A stretch of DNA of 64,000 nucleotides from the NCBI GenBank assembly GCA_943736015.1, contig OX031059.1:19778001-19842000 (forward strand), written 5' to 3'. A model generated the notes under the pieces. The model was not told the origin of the DNA and made no database searches. It saw only the letters and a list, made by a program, of their open reading frames with translations. Source of the stretch: Tridacna crocea. Lineage: Eukaryota > Mollusca > Bivalvia > Cardiida > Cardiidae. The position numbers were made by a program, and so were the translations under genes. Shown piece after piece: positions 28,907-38,572 of this stretch (position 1 is the stretch's first letter; each line of letters starts with the position of its first letter).

Positions 28907-31900
28907 ATGGCAAAGCCTAATGTGATATTTGTGTTAGGAGGTCCAGGGGCAGGCAAAGGAACTCAGTGTGAGAAGATTGTGGAGGTACTGTACCAAAACT
29001 TCTGCCTTTGCATAAAATCCTGTGTTTTTATAAGCACTGGGCAAAGAAGGCTTTTAAAAATATACTACTCAAACTTTGGTAGGGATTACTTACCTGTACA
29101 TATTTCTGTATGGGTTTATGTGTAACAACAGTTTTGCCTAAACTCATTACAATATTATACAATTCTAGGTATGTCAAAGGGCAGAAAACATCCTTGGAAA
29201 AGGAGAAAATGCTGGTACCCAGCATTTTCTTTTTCCCAACAATGTTTTCCAAAGGCTTCTTTCTCATTATCTTTAACAGTGGGCAATGTGAGGTGAAGGC
29301 TTAAAGATCCATTTCCACTGGTCATTTTATAGACAGTGTGGCAATGTAACATACTGTAAAACCATACATGATACATGCCACATATATATTTAGAGTGAAT
29401 CTTAGAGTGATCCCTACCAAGTTATGAGTAGTATATATTATGGGAACACATCAGACCCTCTCTAAAGAAAGAGGGGGGTTACAAGCATGTACAATTCACC
29501 TAATTGAAAAGCAAGAGTCTAGTAAGTTGAGAGATTTTAGGAAAGTTTTTTTGACCCATTACCAAACAGTCCTGTTTTTCTATGGGCTAGAGGAGGAATC
29601 CTTTTGAATAAATTGCAGGAGGATATATTAACCCTCACCAGGGTCTGTATTCACCAACCATTCTTAACCCATTACGACACAATCCCTACTTTTGCTTCCC
29701 TGAGAAAGAAGCCTTTAGAAAATATTGTGGGTAAAGGAGAAAATGCTGGTAACCAGCATTTTCTCCTTTACCCACAATGTTTTCTACCCTTCACGAAACA
29801 AATATCAAATTTTCAGACACTTTTATTATGTTGTCTGCAAATGCTCTCGATTTGGACAAACCTAAAATTTCATCGTTTGGTAATGAGTTAAACACATTCC
29901 TGGTCTTATTAACCAGAATTTTGCAAATTTGAAAGTACTGCAACATCAGATTAGCTAAACCAAATGAGCTATGCTTTGGCAAAAGGGGATTTAATGTGTC
30001 TCCGTTGTACATTATACTAGGCCAAGTCGTCACATAATTATAGATCCATAGGAGCCAGATTTTCCCGTAACTGACTCAACCTTGAGGTAGATTGGTCCTT
30101 TGAAAAGAAGAAAATTGACCAATTACAAAAAGTTTCGGCCCAGGTTGATACTTCTAGCAGAAATATTAAGCCCCCTTTTCATAGAGGGCGGCTGAAATGG
30201 TTAAGCAGGTCAGATGATGTGTTACTTTCAAATAATTAGAATTCCTGAAAATAAGACAACGAACATTCTTAACCCTTTACCCCATAAGGCATTTCTATGG
30301 TATCTCTAATTGACCCTAAATAACAGCGAGGATAAAGCTGTTTCTTATGTGTATAGGACACCTTTTGATAGCATAGAAAACATTGTGGCAAAAGGTGAAA
30401 TTGCTCGTGACGAGCAATTTCACCTTTTGCCACAATGTTTTCCAAAGGCTCCTACAAGCAATGCGTAGAAATGAGTATCTATGGAGTAAAGGGTTAAGAA
30501 TGGTTGGTGAATATAGACCCAGCATTTCTTCTCTACAATACCTATCTGGTGTGGCTCAAATCTAGGGCATCCAGGTTACAAGCCTCACACCTTACCCTTG
30601 AGTTAGGTAGGACCTCCATAAAGGTAAAAGAAATATTTACAAAACTTTGTCTATAAATGAAGTACTTTAACTGGTTTTTGTCACTTTAACTGGTTTTTGT
30701 CATTCATTAGATTTTGCTGTAAAGAAGTTCGTCATAACTACTTTATGGCTTGGAAACAAAGGTTCACAGCTGTCATGTCATTCTGTACTGTATATGTGGA
30801 AATTGTTGGAATGTGGAGATTTTTGCGATTTTGCAAATTTGAAAAATTTGCAAACTTTTCTTTTTGCTTATTTGAAAACTACAGGCATACCACAGTCATA
30901 ATAACAAATGTCTTAGATTCACTAACATTTCTGTATGCAAAATGTTTGTGATTGGTAATTCGCAAATTGTTTGACACCCATGTATATATACTGTATACAT
31001 GTATATTATATCCACTTATAGTGGATACTGTATACTGTATATATTATATCCTCTTATATACAGTACCATAATTGCTGAGATTATTCAGATTCTAATCAGA
31101 TTGATGAGAATAGGGAAATGCAACTATTATATCTATCCATTTCTAGGTTGCCATGGCCGTCCTGTTTGTATTGATGTATTGCTGCTGTTGTTATTATAAT
31201 CATTCCAATGATATATGTTAATCAACAAATTTTTCATTTGATAGAAATTTGGTTTTAAACACCTTAGTGCTGGAGATCTGTTAAGGGAGGAGAGACAGAG
31301 AAAAGGTTCACAATATGGTGAAGAAATAGAAAACCACATTAGGAATGGCACCATTGTTCCTGTGGAAATAACTTGTTCACTTTTAGAAAGGGTATATGTT
31401 TTGTTTTTTGTTTTCCTTTTTGCACTTATGGCCTACAACATGCGAAATGGGGCATTTGAACATCTGTGGTAAGTGTTGTCTTGGAACAGCCTGCACACTC
31501 CATGCAGGCTAATCCAAAATAACTTTTTTCATTTTTATGTAAATTTCTGTTTTGTGCAACTGCACTTTGGGACAAATTCTAGAGTATTCCTAAGGTGCCA
31601 TCTCGGATAACCCTGTGCAAACCGCACAGGGTGATTCAAGACGACACTGTACATAAGTGTCCCAATGCCCGTTTCCGTGTGTTAACCCATTACCATATAA
31701 TCCCTACTTTCGACGCCCCTAAGAAAGAAGCCTTTTGAAAATACTGTGGGAAAAGGAGAAAATGCTGGTACCCTTCCCAGAACAAATTTCTATTTTTTAG
31801 TCACCTTTCTTTTGTCGTCTGCAAATGCTTTCAATTTGGACCAGTCTAAAATTTTCTCGTGTGGTAATGAGTTCAAGGCCATATATAGATGTGTACATGT

Positions 31901-34900
31901 ATAATGTTCTGTGCAAAGTGGGGATCAATACAACTGTAGAGTTGTTGACTAATGTAAGAATTTCTACTTTCCTGCCTAAAGTGACAATTTTAGACAAAAC
32001 CAAAATCCTATTTTATCATGTTAACCCTTTTAACAAATGACAAAATTTGAGATGTGACCAAATTGAAAGCATTTGCAGACAACAAATTAAACATTGATGA
32101 CAGGATGATTTCTCTCTTTGATAGAGCAGAAAACACTGAGGGAAAAGGAGAAAACTCTGATTACCAGCATTTTCTTCTTTTCCAACAGTGTTTTCCATAG
32201 ACTTCTTCTTTAGGGTCTTTAAAAGTCAGGATTGTGTGGTAAAGAACCCATTACCACACAATCCCTACTTTTGACGCCCCTCAGAAAGAAGCCTTCAGAA
32301 AACTTTGTGGAAAAAGAAGAAAATGCTGGTAACCAGCATTTTCTCCTTTTCCGGATATGTTTTCTACCATTCACAAAACAAATTTCCAATATTCAGTCAC
32401 TTTTATTTTGTCGTCTGCAATGAGTCTGGTACAGAGTTATGAGGCTGTTTCATGTGAATAATGTTAATTCTGATATCTAAATAAGCAGACAATATGGTAA
32501 ACATATACTTGGACCTTACTGTCTGCATAAGTGAATTTCATTTTAAGAAATGAAAACTATATTCCCCTTAGTTGACCTGTGTTACAGTTTGCAAAGGGGA
32601 GTGGGTGTTGGGGGGAACTATAAATATGTTTAGTGAAAACTGTTGTACGTTAATATAACTGTAAAAATTGTTGATATTAACACCTAGGTTTTATTGAGTG
32701 TCAACAGAAAAAAATATAATCTTGTATTCAAACACTTTATTAAGTTAAAGAAGACTATACCACCATGGAATGTTTTTGGACAGTAATTCACAGATGTATT
32801 TGTGATTGAGCTGTTTGTACCAAAAAAAAAAAAAATCGTAGACTTTACCAAGTTGAAAGATGACAAATTTCGGAGTAGCTCAAAGGATGGTTTATATCTT
32901 TGAAGTGGAAGAAAACTTTGGGAAAAGGAGTTAACTCATTACCAAACGACAATATTTTAGGTTTGTCCAAATTGAAAGCATTTGTAGACGACAAAATAAG
33001 AGTGACTGAAAATTTGAAATCTGTTTTATGAATGGTAGAAAACATTGTGGGAAAAGGAGAAAATGCTGCTTACCAGTATTTTCTCCTTTTCCCATAGTGA
33101 TTCCAAGAGACTTCTTTCTCAGGCTCATCAAAAGTAGGGATCATGTGGTAATGGGTTAATACTGGTTACCAGCAATTCTCCCTTCTTCCATAATGCTTTT
33201 AGAAAGCTCTTTTGCCGGAGTCATTAAACCTAAGGATTGTGTATTTTTAAGGGTTAAATATGGCTCCAATTGTTGGATTTGTCTTTGATGGCATAGGGAA
33301 CATTTCAGCAATTGATTAGAAAATTTTTTTCAGGGTAGCTAGAAATTTAGATTGTGTGGTGACTGGTCAAGGGAAATAAACAGGTACTTTTTACTTCAGG
33401 CTATGAATCAAAGTGACAAGGAGAACTTCTTGATAGATGGGTTCCCAAGGAATCAAGACAATTATGAAGGCTGGACTAGAGTAATGTCTGACAAAGTAAC
33501 TGTTAAACAGGTTTTCTTTTTCGACTGTTCAGATAAGGTTTGTATTTATCAGGTTAACTATATACATGTACCAAACAAATTCTACTGACTCTGGATAAAA
33601 AGGCTTTTGAAAACATTCAAAATTATTTTTTTTACTGTTCAAATAAGCTTTTTGCATTTAAATTCAACCCTTACCAAACTAATCAAGCCTGGTAAAGAAG
33701 GCTCACATAAACATGCCCTGTATGTATTTAATACCCATCCAAATTAAAATGATTTACAGGCAACACATTAAGTATTGTTCAAATGTACATATGTATGCAG
33801 GGTTTTCCCTCGGCTTTGAAAATTGGGGTCATTGTGACCCCCTTCCTCATTAGTTGAAGGTCATTTCATAAATTTTGGGGTTTAGAAATAAGGATTTCCT
33901 CGTCATCTCCAAGCATGATTTTTATAATGCATTTTACTTTTAAACGCCAACTTCCAAGATTGAAAAGTAGGTTGATCATTTCTGGCGGAAAGGCCGATGT
34001 CACTTTTTGTACATACCAAACATTTTCGTCTGAATCGCTGCTTGATGTGGCTTGATCGGCAGTTGTAGGAAGCAGATGATAGAAGAATGCTACAGTTTTC
34101 TTCGTCATGACATTATTTTTTGGCTAACAGCACAGACTGTTAATGTGTGCTTTTATCCGGAAGTCTTGTAAAATATGCTATGATATACAGAGAGCCCAAC
34201 CACGACTTTGACCGGGCCCATATTTACAACCCATGTCCAATATACATTTCAGCAATAATGCATAAACCAGTCATATTCTATAAATAAATTACCGGAAAAC
34301 CACTTTTATCTTAAATAAACCTTGTAGTTAAAAAAGGAACAGTGTTTGTCTGACATTGAAGCAAGAACAGACTTGGAATTTATGACGCTTCATTCAACTT
34401 GTGCATTATTTAGATTTTGGAAAGTTGCGTCACTGATGACGCACTGTTATTTACTTTGGGGGTCATTTGGATTAAAATTGCATTTATAACGCAGGATTTG
34501 TGCGTCATGGAAAACCCTGGTATGTTTTCAATTATGTCAGTGTAAATGAGTACTCTTATACTGTATGTCCAAATTACTAACTGAAAATATCCTTTTAGGA
34601 TTGGCCCCATTTGCTGCTTGCATGTATGCTAAACATACTGACACAAAATCCTAGTTAGTCTGTCCTCAGGCCTCTGAAATTCCATTTGTAGACAACAAAA
34701 TAAATTTAACTCATAACTTGAAATTTGTTTCCAGCAGGGTAGAAAACATTGTGGGAAAAGGAGAAAATGGTTACAGGTATTTTCTTCTTTTCACACAATG
34801 TTTTCAAAAGGCTTCCGTCTCAGGGTAAAAACCAGGGATCGTTTGGTAATAGGTTAAACATTTGTCGCCTACAAATAATTTGAATTTAGATAGGTCCAAA

Positions 34901-37900
34901 ATTTGGTCATCTGATTAGAAAGTTATATTGTTAGTAAAATAATTTATTGAAATTTGACAGGTGTGTGTGGATAGATGCTTGAACAGAGGTAAAACCAGTG
35001 GTCGCTCAGATGACAATATCGAGAGTCTGACGAAAAGGTAGGAATATGTGGTTGAGTCAAACAAAGAGCTCTTAATTTTTAAACTTGTTCAGTTTACCTG
35101 AATTCTGAAACAAATTCTACCTTTTGAAATGAGCAACCATAAACTTCTTGTTAAGTATGCTGTACTATTCTGCGGAAGGATGTAAATGTATGTAGCTTAT
35201 GTTTGTCTAACAGGATACTTATACTGCCTTGCTGTAGACCTAGCTTTTGAGGCAACATGTTTGAGTATTTGATTTGCCATGAGGCCAAGTGCTGCCGAAT
35301 TTTGCATTTTATCTAGTGGGCTTCTATCTAAATTGCCAAAGATGACAGCCATAGGATTAAATTTTGCCTCGCTTCGAGGGTCACAAGTTTTTTATGGGCT
35401 ATAATAGTGCAAACTTTTTGAAATCTGCTTGTCCATAGGTTTAAGGCCTAGCTACCAAATTTTGTATGTAGCTTTTCCTAGTGGGCTTCTTCCAAGATGG
35501 CCCATATTGTAGCCATGTGGTTAAGATTGGTCCTGCCCCAGGGATCAAGAGTTTGTCATTGGCATACATAATGAAATCTGAGGAAATCTTCAATTTCCTC
35601 ACCTTAAGATACAGGGCTACCAAATTTTGGATCAAGTTTGGTCCTGCACCAGTGGTCACAAGGTTCACTCTGCATAATATCTTTTAAAAACTTCCGTTTT
35701 TGAGTGTGAGCTACTGATGTAATGAAAAATTATATGTCTTCTATTTCCAAACTATTTGACCAAGAATTGTAATGTTTTGCATGAAGATATTTTACGTATT
35801 AGCCAAGAGAGTGATACAGGACCATCGTGGCCTTCTTGTCAAATCATTTTATCCTTATTTTGTGAAACTGTAATCATTCTTGTGCCTTCATGCTAAATGT
35901 TGGCCAGGATGGCTGCAATATACTGCAGATCACAACAGATAGAAAATGGACTTCATGCTTTGGAGTCCTTCAAGGCAGTTGCTGTTGTTGTTTACCATCT
36001 TAACTCTTTACCAAACGAAAAACATTTGGATGGGTCCAAATTGAAAGCACTTGCAGATGACAAATGTAAGTTGACTGAAAGTTTAAAATTTGTTTTTAAA
36101 GGGTAGAAAACATTGTGGGAAAAGAAGAAAATGCTGGTTACCAGCATTTTCTCCTTTCCCCACAATATTTTCTAAAGGCTTCTTTCTTGGATTTCCCCGT
36201 TTGTCAGAAGTAGGGATTGTGTGGTAATGAGTTAAATGAGGACAAGTCTTTGTGTTTTTCTATCCCTTACGCCAAATGTATTATACATGTTTCCTTATGA
36301 TAGTTCGTGATACAGTCTTTTTACTTTATTAGTCCATGATGGAAATTTATATCCAGCTCCCTTTTTCCATGATGTGGCATTAAATTATTGGATCAATCTT
36401 AAATTTTGTCATTTGGCAAAGAGTTAGGTTTACTTTGTTCTTCTATCTTGCCTTACAGAATAGAGACTTATAAAGGATCAACAATGCCAGTGATTGAGCG
36501 CTACGAGAAAATGTCTCTTCTGACAAAGTTCAATGCCGAAAACACTGCAGATAAGGTATCTTATCACTACACTATCTCTGGAATTCTCAGATTTCACCTG
36601 GTGACCTAGTTTTTGACCCAACTTGGCACATTTTTAAAATTGTCTGAGATATCATCAAGGCAAACACTCTGACCAACTTTCTTATATATCAAGACAAACA
36701 CTCTGACAAACTTTCAAGATTATTGGACTGAAAATGTGGCCTGCATTGTGTAATAAAGGGTTGAAATGAAGAGCAATGGAAAACAAGGAAATCAATTAAA
36801 GGGACTTACTTGGTTTGATTATTTCCGTTTATTTATTGCTTAACTGGTTGCCCATCTGAGTGACACCCCCTGAAGACAGCTAGTTGTTACATGGGATAGT
36901 GCAAGGATACAGGTCAAAACTTCTGAGAACTTCGCCTGGTTCTTTAACATGCTCCGCGGGTAGCACCGTCGCACAGGACCTCGTATAATGTCTCATCCAA
37001 AAGACTATTACTAATTTTAGTTGGCCAACAGGGGATTCAAACCCACAAGCTGTAGTGACCCGAAACATTGTGTTCACGAGTCCTACGCTCTGCCTACTGA
37101 GCTATATCGGCTGGTTAGGGACTTACTTGTAGTTTGGTCACATTTTTAATTACTAATATCGGGTTTTGAACCAGTGGGGTTGATGATTGGAAATTCAATG
37201 GTTTGCCCTAATTGCTTTTCAAGCCTGCTGTTGAGTCATCTTGACCATTACATTTATGTGATTCAGCAGCTGACCATTTACCAACCATTGATAAGACCCC
37301 AAGTAAAAAAAAACAAAAAACATTGTGGGAAGAGGAAAAAATGCTGGTTTGGCAATGTTTGCTATCCTTGGAAGAGTAATAATTTCAAATGTAAGCCATA
37401 TAATTTTTGTTGCCTGTAAAAGTTTTCAATTTGGAGGAGTCTTGAATTCTTTTTTCTGGTAATTGCTGATTGATCAACCAAACCACCACCATAACAGATT
37501 TTGTTGTTTATCTCTTTACCTAACAAGAAAATTTTAGACTAATCCAAATTGAAAGCATTTGCAGACAACACTCTAAATTTAGCTGAAATGATTGTAATTG
37601 TCTGTGAAAGTGTAGAAAACCTTGTGGGAAAAGGAGAAAATGCTGGATGCTGGTAACCAGCATTTTCTCTTTTTCCCACAAGGTTTTCCAAAGGCTATTT
37701 CCTTAGGGTCATTAAAACGGGACTGTATGGTAAAAAGTCAAAGAACTTGTGTATACACGTAATTATGGCCTCTTCCCCTACAAATTACGACATAGTCAAA
37801 AACAGGGGTAACTGATTCAATAAAGAGCATGGCCAATTTCTTTCTAAAAATTGACAGTTAGGCATTGGGACATGATGCAGTCCTCTCTAAAAGCTGATTA

Positions 37901-38459
37901 TTTTGTCAACCATATGAGAAAGCAGCCAGTTGCTTTGGAAGAGTATTTTGCAAAGCACTGGTAAAGAAAGTTAATGAAAGTATAAATAAGTGCTCTTGCT
38001 ACCTTAACATTACTGTTAAAATGCTGAGGAATCTATTGGATCTGCAAGTTGCATTATTATTGGTCAATAACCCATTACCACATAATCCCTGCTTTTGAAG
38101 ATCCTGAGATTGAAACCTTTAGAAAACATTGTGGGGAAAAAGGAGAAAATGCTGGTAAACAGCATTTTCTCCTTTTCCCTTAATGTTTTCTGCCCTTCAC
38201 AAATCAAATCTCAAATTTTCAATCACTTTTATTTTGATGTCTGCAAATGCTTTCGATTTGGACCAATCTAAAATATTGTCGTTTGGTATAAACAATTTAA
38301 AGGGAGTTATGTCCCTTTAAATGTTTTCTTTTTTTCATTGATGGGGCAATTAGTGACTGAATTTATAGACCAATGACTTTTCAAGTTTTATTTATCTCTT
38401 TACAGGTTTTTGAAGATGTAAAAAAAACGCTCATTGACTTAGGATTCCCTGCAAGCTAG
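28907..38459 (+). CDS. CMPK1: UMP-CMP kinase, six coding exons
   Basis: Cytosolic/nuclear nucleoside monophosphate kinase that transfers phosphate from ATP to UMP, CMP or dCMP. Exons are 28907-28984, 31245-31391, 33400-33537, 34961-35037, 36459-36555 and 38406-38459, all GT/AG with matching phases, giving 196 residues, the usual length for the family. Exon 1 has the P-loop [10 protein letters not shown] (residues 11-20). Exon 2 gives the NMP-binding [10 protein letters not shown] and IVPVEIT. Exon 3 has [12 protein letters not shown] and the strand QVFFFDC. Exon 4 has the short LID with [11 protein letters not shown], and exon 5 RIETY. No frameshift or stop was seen. Introns are filled with MITE, HINE and SINE copies. 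The start at 28907 gives the standard [14 protein letters not shown] opening; see the upstream extension at 28730. Confidence 0.96.
29140..29304 (-). repeat. MITE-1 copy in CMPK1 intron 1
   Basis: The left arm is mostly lost; centre GCTGGTACCCAGCATTTTC and the right end AAGGCTTAA are present. Confidence 0.65.
29664..29891 (+). repeat. MITE-1 reference copy, complete
   Basis: It starts TTAACCCATTACGACAC and ends GGTAATGAGTTAA (228 bp). Layout: about 16-bp inverted ends, two unrelated arms of roughly 50 and 100 bp, and a central perfect palindrome from GAAAATATTGTGGGTAAAGG to its inverse, centred on GGTAACC. TTAA targets and CCYTTT-like ends resemble piggyBac-type elements; this affiliation is an inference. 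No protein is encoded. Confidence 0.93.
30269..30497 (+). repeat. MITE-2, complete 229-bp copy
   Basis: TTAACCCTTTACCCCATAAG to GGAGTAAAGGGTTAA. The stem is perfect: GTGGCAAAAGGTGAAATTGC and its inverse around GTGAC. Confidence 0.93.
30551..31244. other. CMPK1 intron 1 remainder with TA-rich palindromes
   Basis: At 30980-31075 short palindromes (GTATATATACTGTATAC, ATACTGTATACTGTATA) cluster. No further coding sequence is seen. Confidence 0.4.
31430..31680. repeat. Dispersed CTGTGCA...GCACAGG repeat
   Basis: CATGCGAAATGGGGCATTTG, CTCCATGCAGGCTAATCC and CCTGTGCAAACCGCACAGGG recur in changed form at 49100-49190. The inverted CCTGTGC/GCACAGG core suggests a short fold-back repeat. Confidence 0.5.
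31682..31875 (+). repeat. MITE-1 lacking the right half of its stem
   Basis: It starts TTAACCCATTACCATATAAT. After GAGAAAATGCTGGTACCC it passes directly to TTCCCAGAACAAATTTC, so one arm of the central palindrome has been deleted. Confidence 0.85.
32021..32246 (-). repeat. MITE-1 copy, same subtype as 13085
   Basis: It begins TTAACCCTTTTAACAAATG and has the ACATTGATGACAGGATG arm variant. Right end ATTGTGTGGTAAAGAA abuts the next copy. Confidence 0.8.
32246..32430 (+). repeat. MITE-1, truncated right end
   Basis: CCCATTACCACACAATCCC start, full centre (GGTAACC); stops after TTTTGTCGTCTGCAATGAG. Confidence 0.8.
32833..33257 (-). repeat. MITE-1 interrupted at its centre by another MITE-1
   Basis: Left piece 32833-32934 ends GGGAAAAGGAGTTAA; right piece 33156-33257 starts TTAATACTGGTTACCAGC. 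Together they form one degenerate - copy. Confidence 0.8.
32931..33159 (-). repeat. MITE-1 nested in MITE-1 at TTAA
   Basis: Complete copy, TTAACTCATTACCAAACGAC to GGTAATGGGTTAA, in the stem of the outer copy. Confidence 0.9.
33600..34640. other. CMPK1 intron 3, sparse repeats
   Basis: Short MITE-1-like scraps occur at about 33600-33620 and 33660-33700 (AACCCTTACCAAAC). The - strand open frame at 33866-34108 has no recognised domain. No further exon is needed for the kinase here. Confidence 0.4.
34641..34858 (-). repeat. MITE-1 copy in CMPK1 intron 3
   Basis: Arm CATTTGTAGACAACAAAAT, stem GAAAACATTGTGGGAAAAGG, centre reduced to GGTTACAGG; right end GTTTGGTAATAGGTTAA. It is followed to about 34920 by a right-arm scrap of a further + copy. 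Confidence 0.75.
35270..35851 (-). mobile_element. HINE-D fragment, inverted
   Basis: Tandem-core units (TTTATCTAGTGGGCTTCT-like at 35309 and 35473; GGGTCACAAG) end in GTGATACAGGACCATCGTGG and CCTTCTTGT, the inverse of the HINE-D start. The 3' hairpin end was not identified. It lies in CMPK1 intron 4. Confidence 0.6.
36000..36235 (-). repeat. MITE-1, complete copy
   Basis: TTAACTCTTTACCAAACG to GTGGTAATGAGTTAA with a 9-bp insertion in the right arm (ATTTCCCCG). GGTTACC centre. Confidence 0.88.
36385..36427 (+). repeat. MITE-1 right-end scrap
   Basis: TTGGATCAATCTTAAATTTT, GTCATTTGGCAAAGAGTTA only; it lies 30 bp before CMPK1 exon 5. Confidence 0.55.
36590..36775 (+). repeat. Fragment of the 145-bp HINE-D tandem unit
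   Basis: GGTGACCTAGTTTTTGACCC, then GAGATATCATCAAGGC and GGACTGAAAATGTGGCC match the array at 44030-46030. Confidence 0.7.
36813..37116 (-). mobile_element. tRNA-derived SINE with 13-bp target duplication
   Basis: On the - strand it starts at 37116 with a tRNA-like head: A-box TAGCTCAGTAGGCAGAG and B-box GGGTTTGAATCCC. A conserved-looking central part follows (GATGAGACATTATACGAGG, TGTTAAAGAACC), then a TAAATAAACGG-type tail. AGGGACTTACTTG flanks it at 36800-36812 and 37117-37129. The central part resembles a core shared by SINEs of several metazoan phyla (recalled, not checked). Confidence 0.82.
37272..37462 (+). repeat. MITE-1, degenerate
   Basis: CATTGTGGGAAGAGG, GAGTCTTGAATTC; the right half of the stem is largely lost. 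Confidence 0.55.
37507..37740 (-). repeat. MITE-1 with a small duplication at its centre
   Basis: TCTCTTTACCTAACAAG start; the centre reads GCTGGATGCTGGTAACC, a partial repeat of the stem tip. Right end GACTGTATGGTAAAAAG. Confidence 0.75.
38067..38290 (+). repeat. MITE-1 copy just upstream of CMPK1 last exon
   Basis: CCCATTACCACATAATCCC to TTGTCGTTTGGTAT. Stem GAAAACATTGTGGGG with centre GGTAAACAGC. Confidence 0.8.
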
Positions 38460-38572
38460 ATCACAGTAACCTATTGGCTTCATTTTATTTGTGTCTTTTT
38501 AAATCTTATGGTAGCAGTATATATTGGGGCTTAATAATTTCAGTATTTTTTCTTAGACATCGTCCCTTATTA

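Larger units (their letters stand above)
29641..30520. mobile_element. GGGTCTG-ended element carrying two MITEs in its inverted repeats
   Basis: The ends are GGGTCTGTATTCACCAACC and its near-inverse at 30498-30520. The TTAA inside each inverted repeat holds an insertion: MITE-1 on the left, MITE-2 on the right. The uninterrupted relative at 51598-51796 shows both sites intact. About 377 bp of original interior remain (29892-30268). Confidence 0.85.
29550..30550 (+). repeat. MITE-1 remnant split at its centre by the 29641-30520 element
   Basis: 29550-29640 gives a left arm (CCATTACCAAACAGTCC, CCTTTTGAATAAATTG) and 30521-30545 resumes with GCATTTCTTCTCTACAATA, the other half of the stem. The rest is lost. 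Confidence 0.55.

Noticed and set aside
33866-34108. 80-codon - strand frame in CMPK1 intron 3
   Set aside because: No splice context, no homology recognised, and the kinase needs no exon there.
37030-37116. tRNA gene on the - strand
   Set aside because: The A and B boxes belong to a SINE with a target duplication and non-tRNA body; the spacing and stems do not give a mature tRNA.
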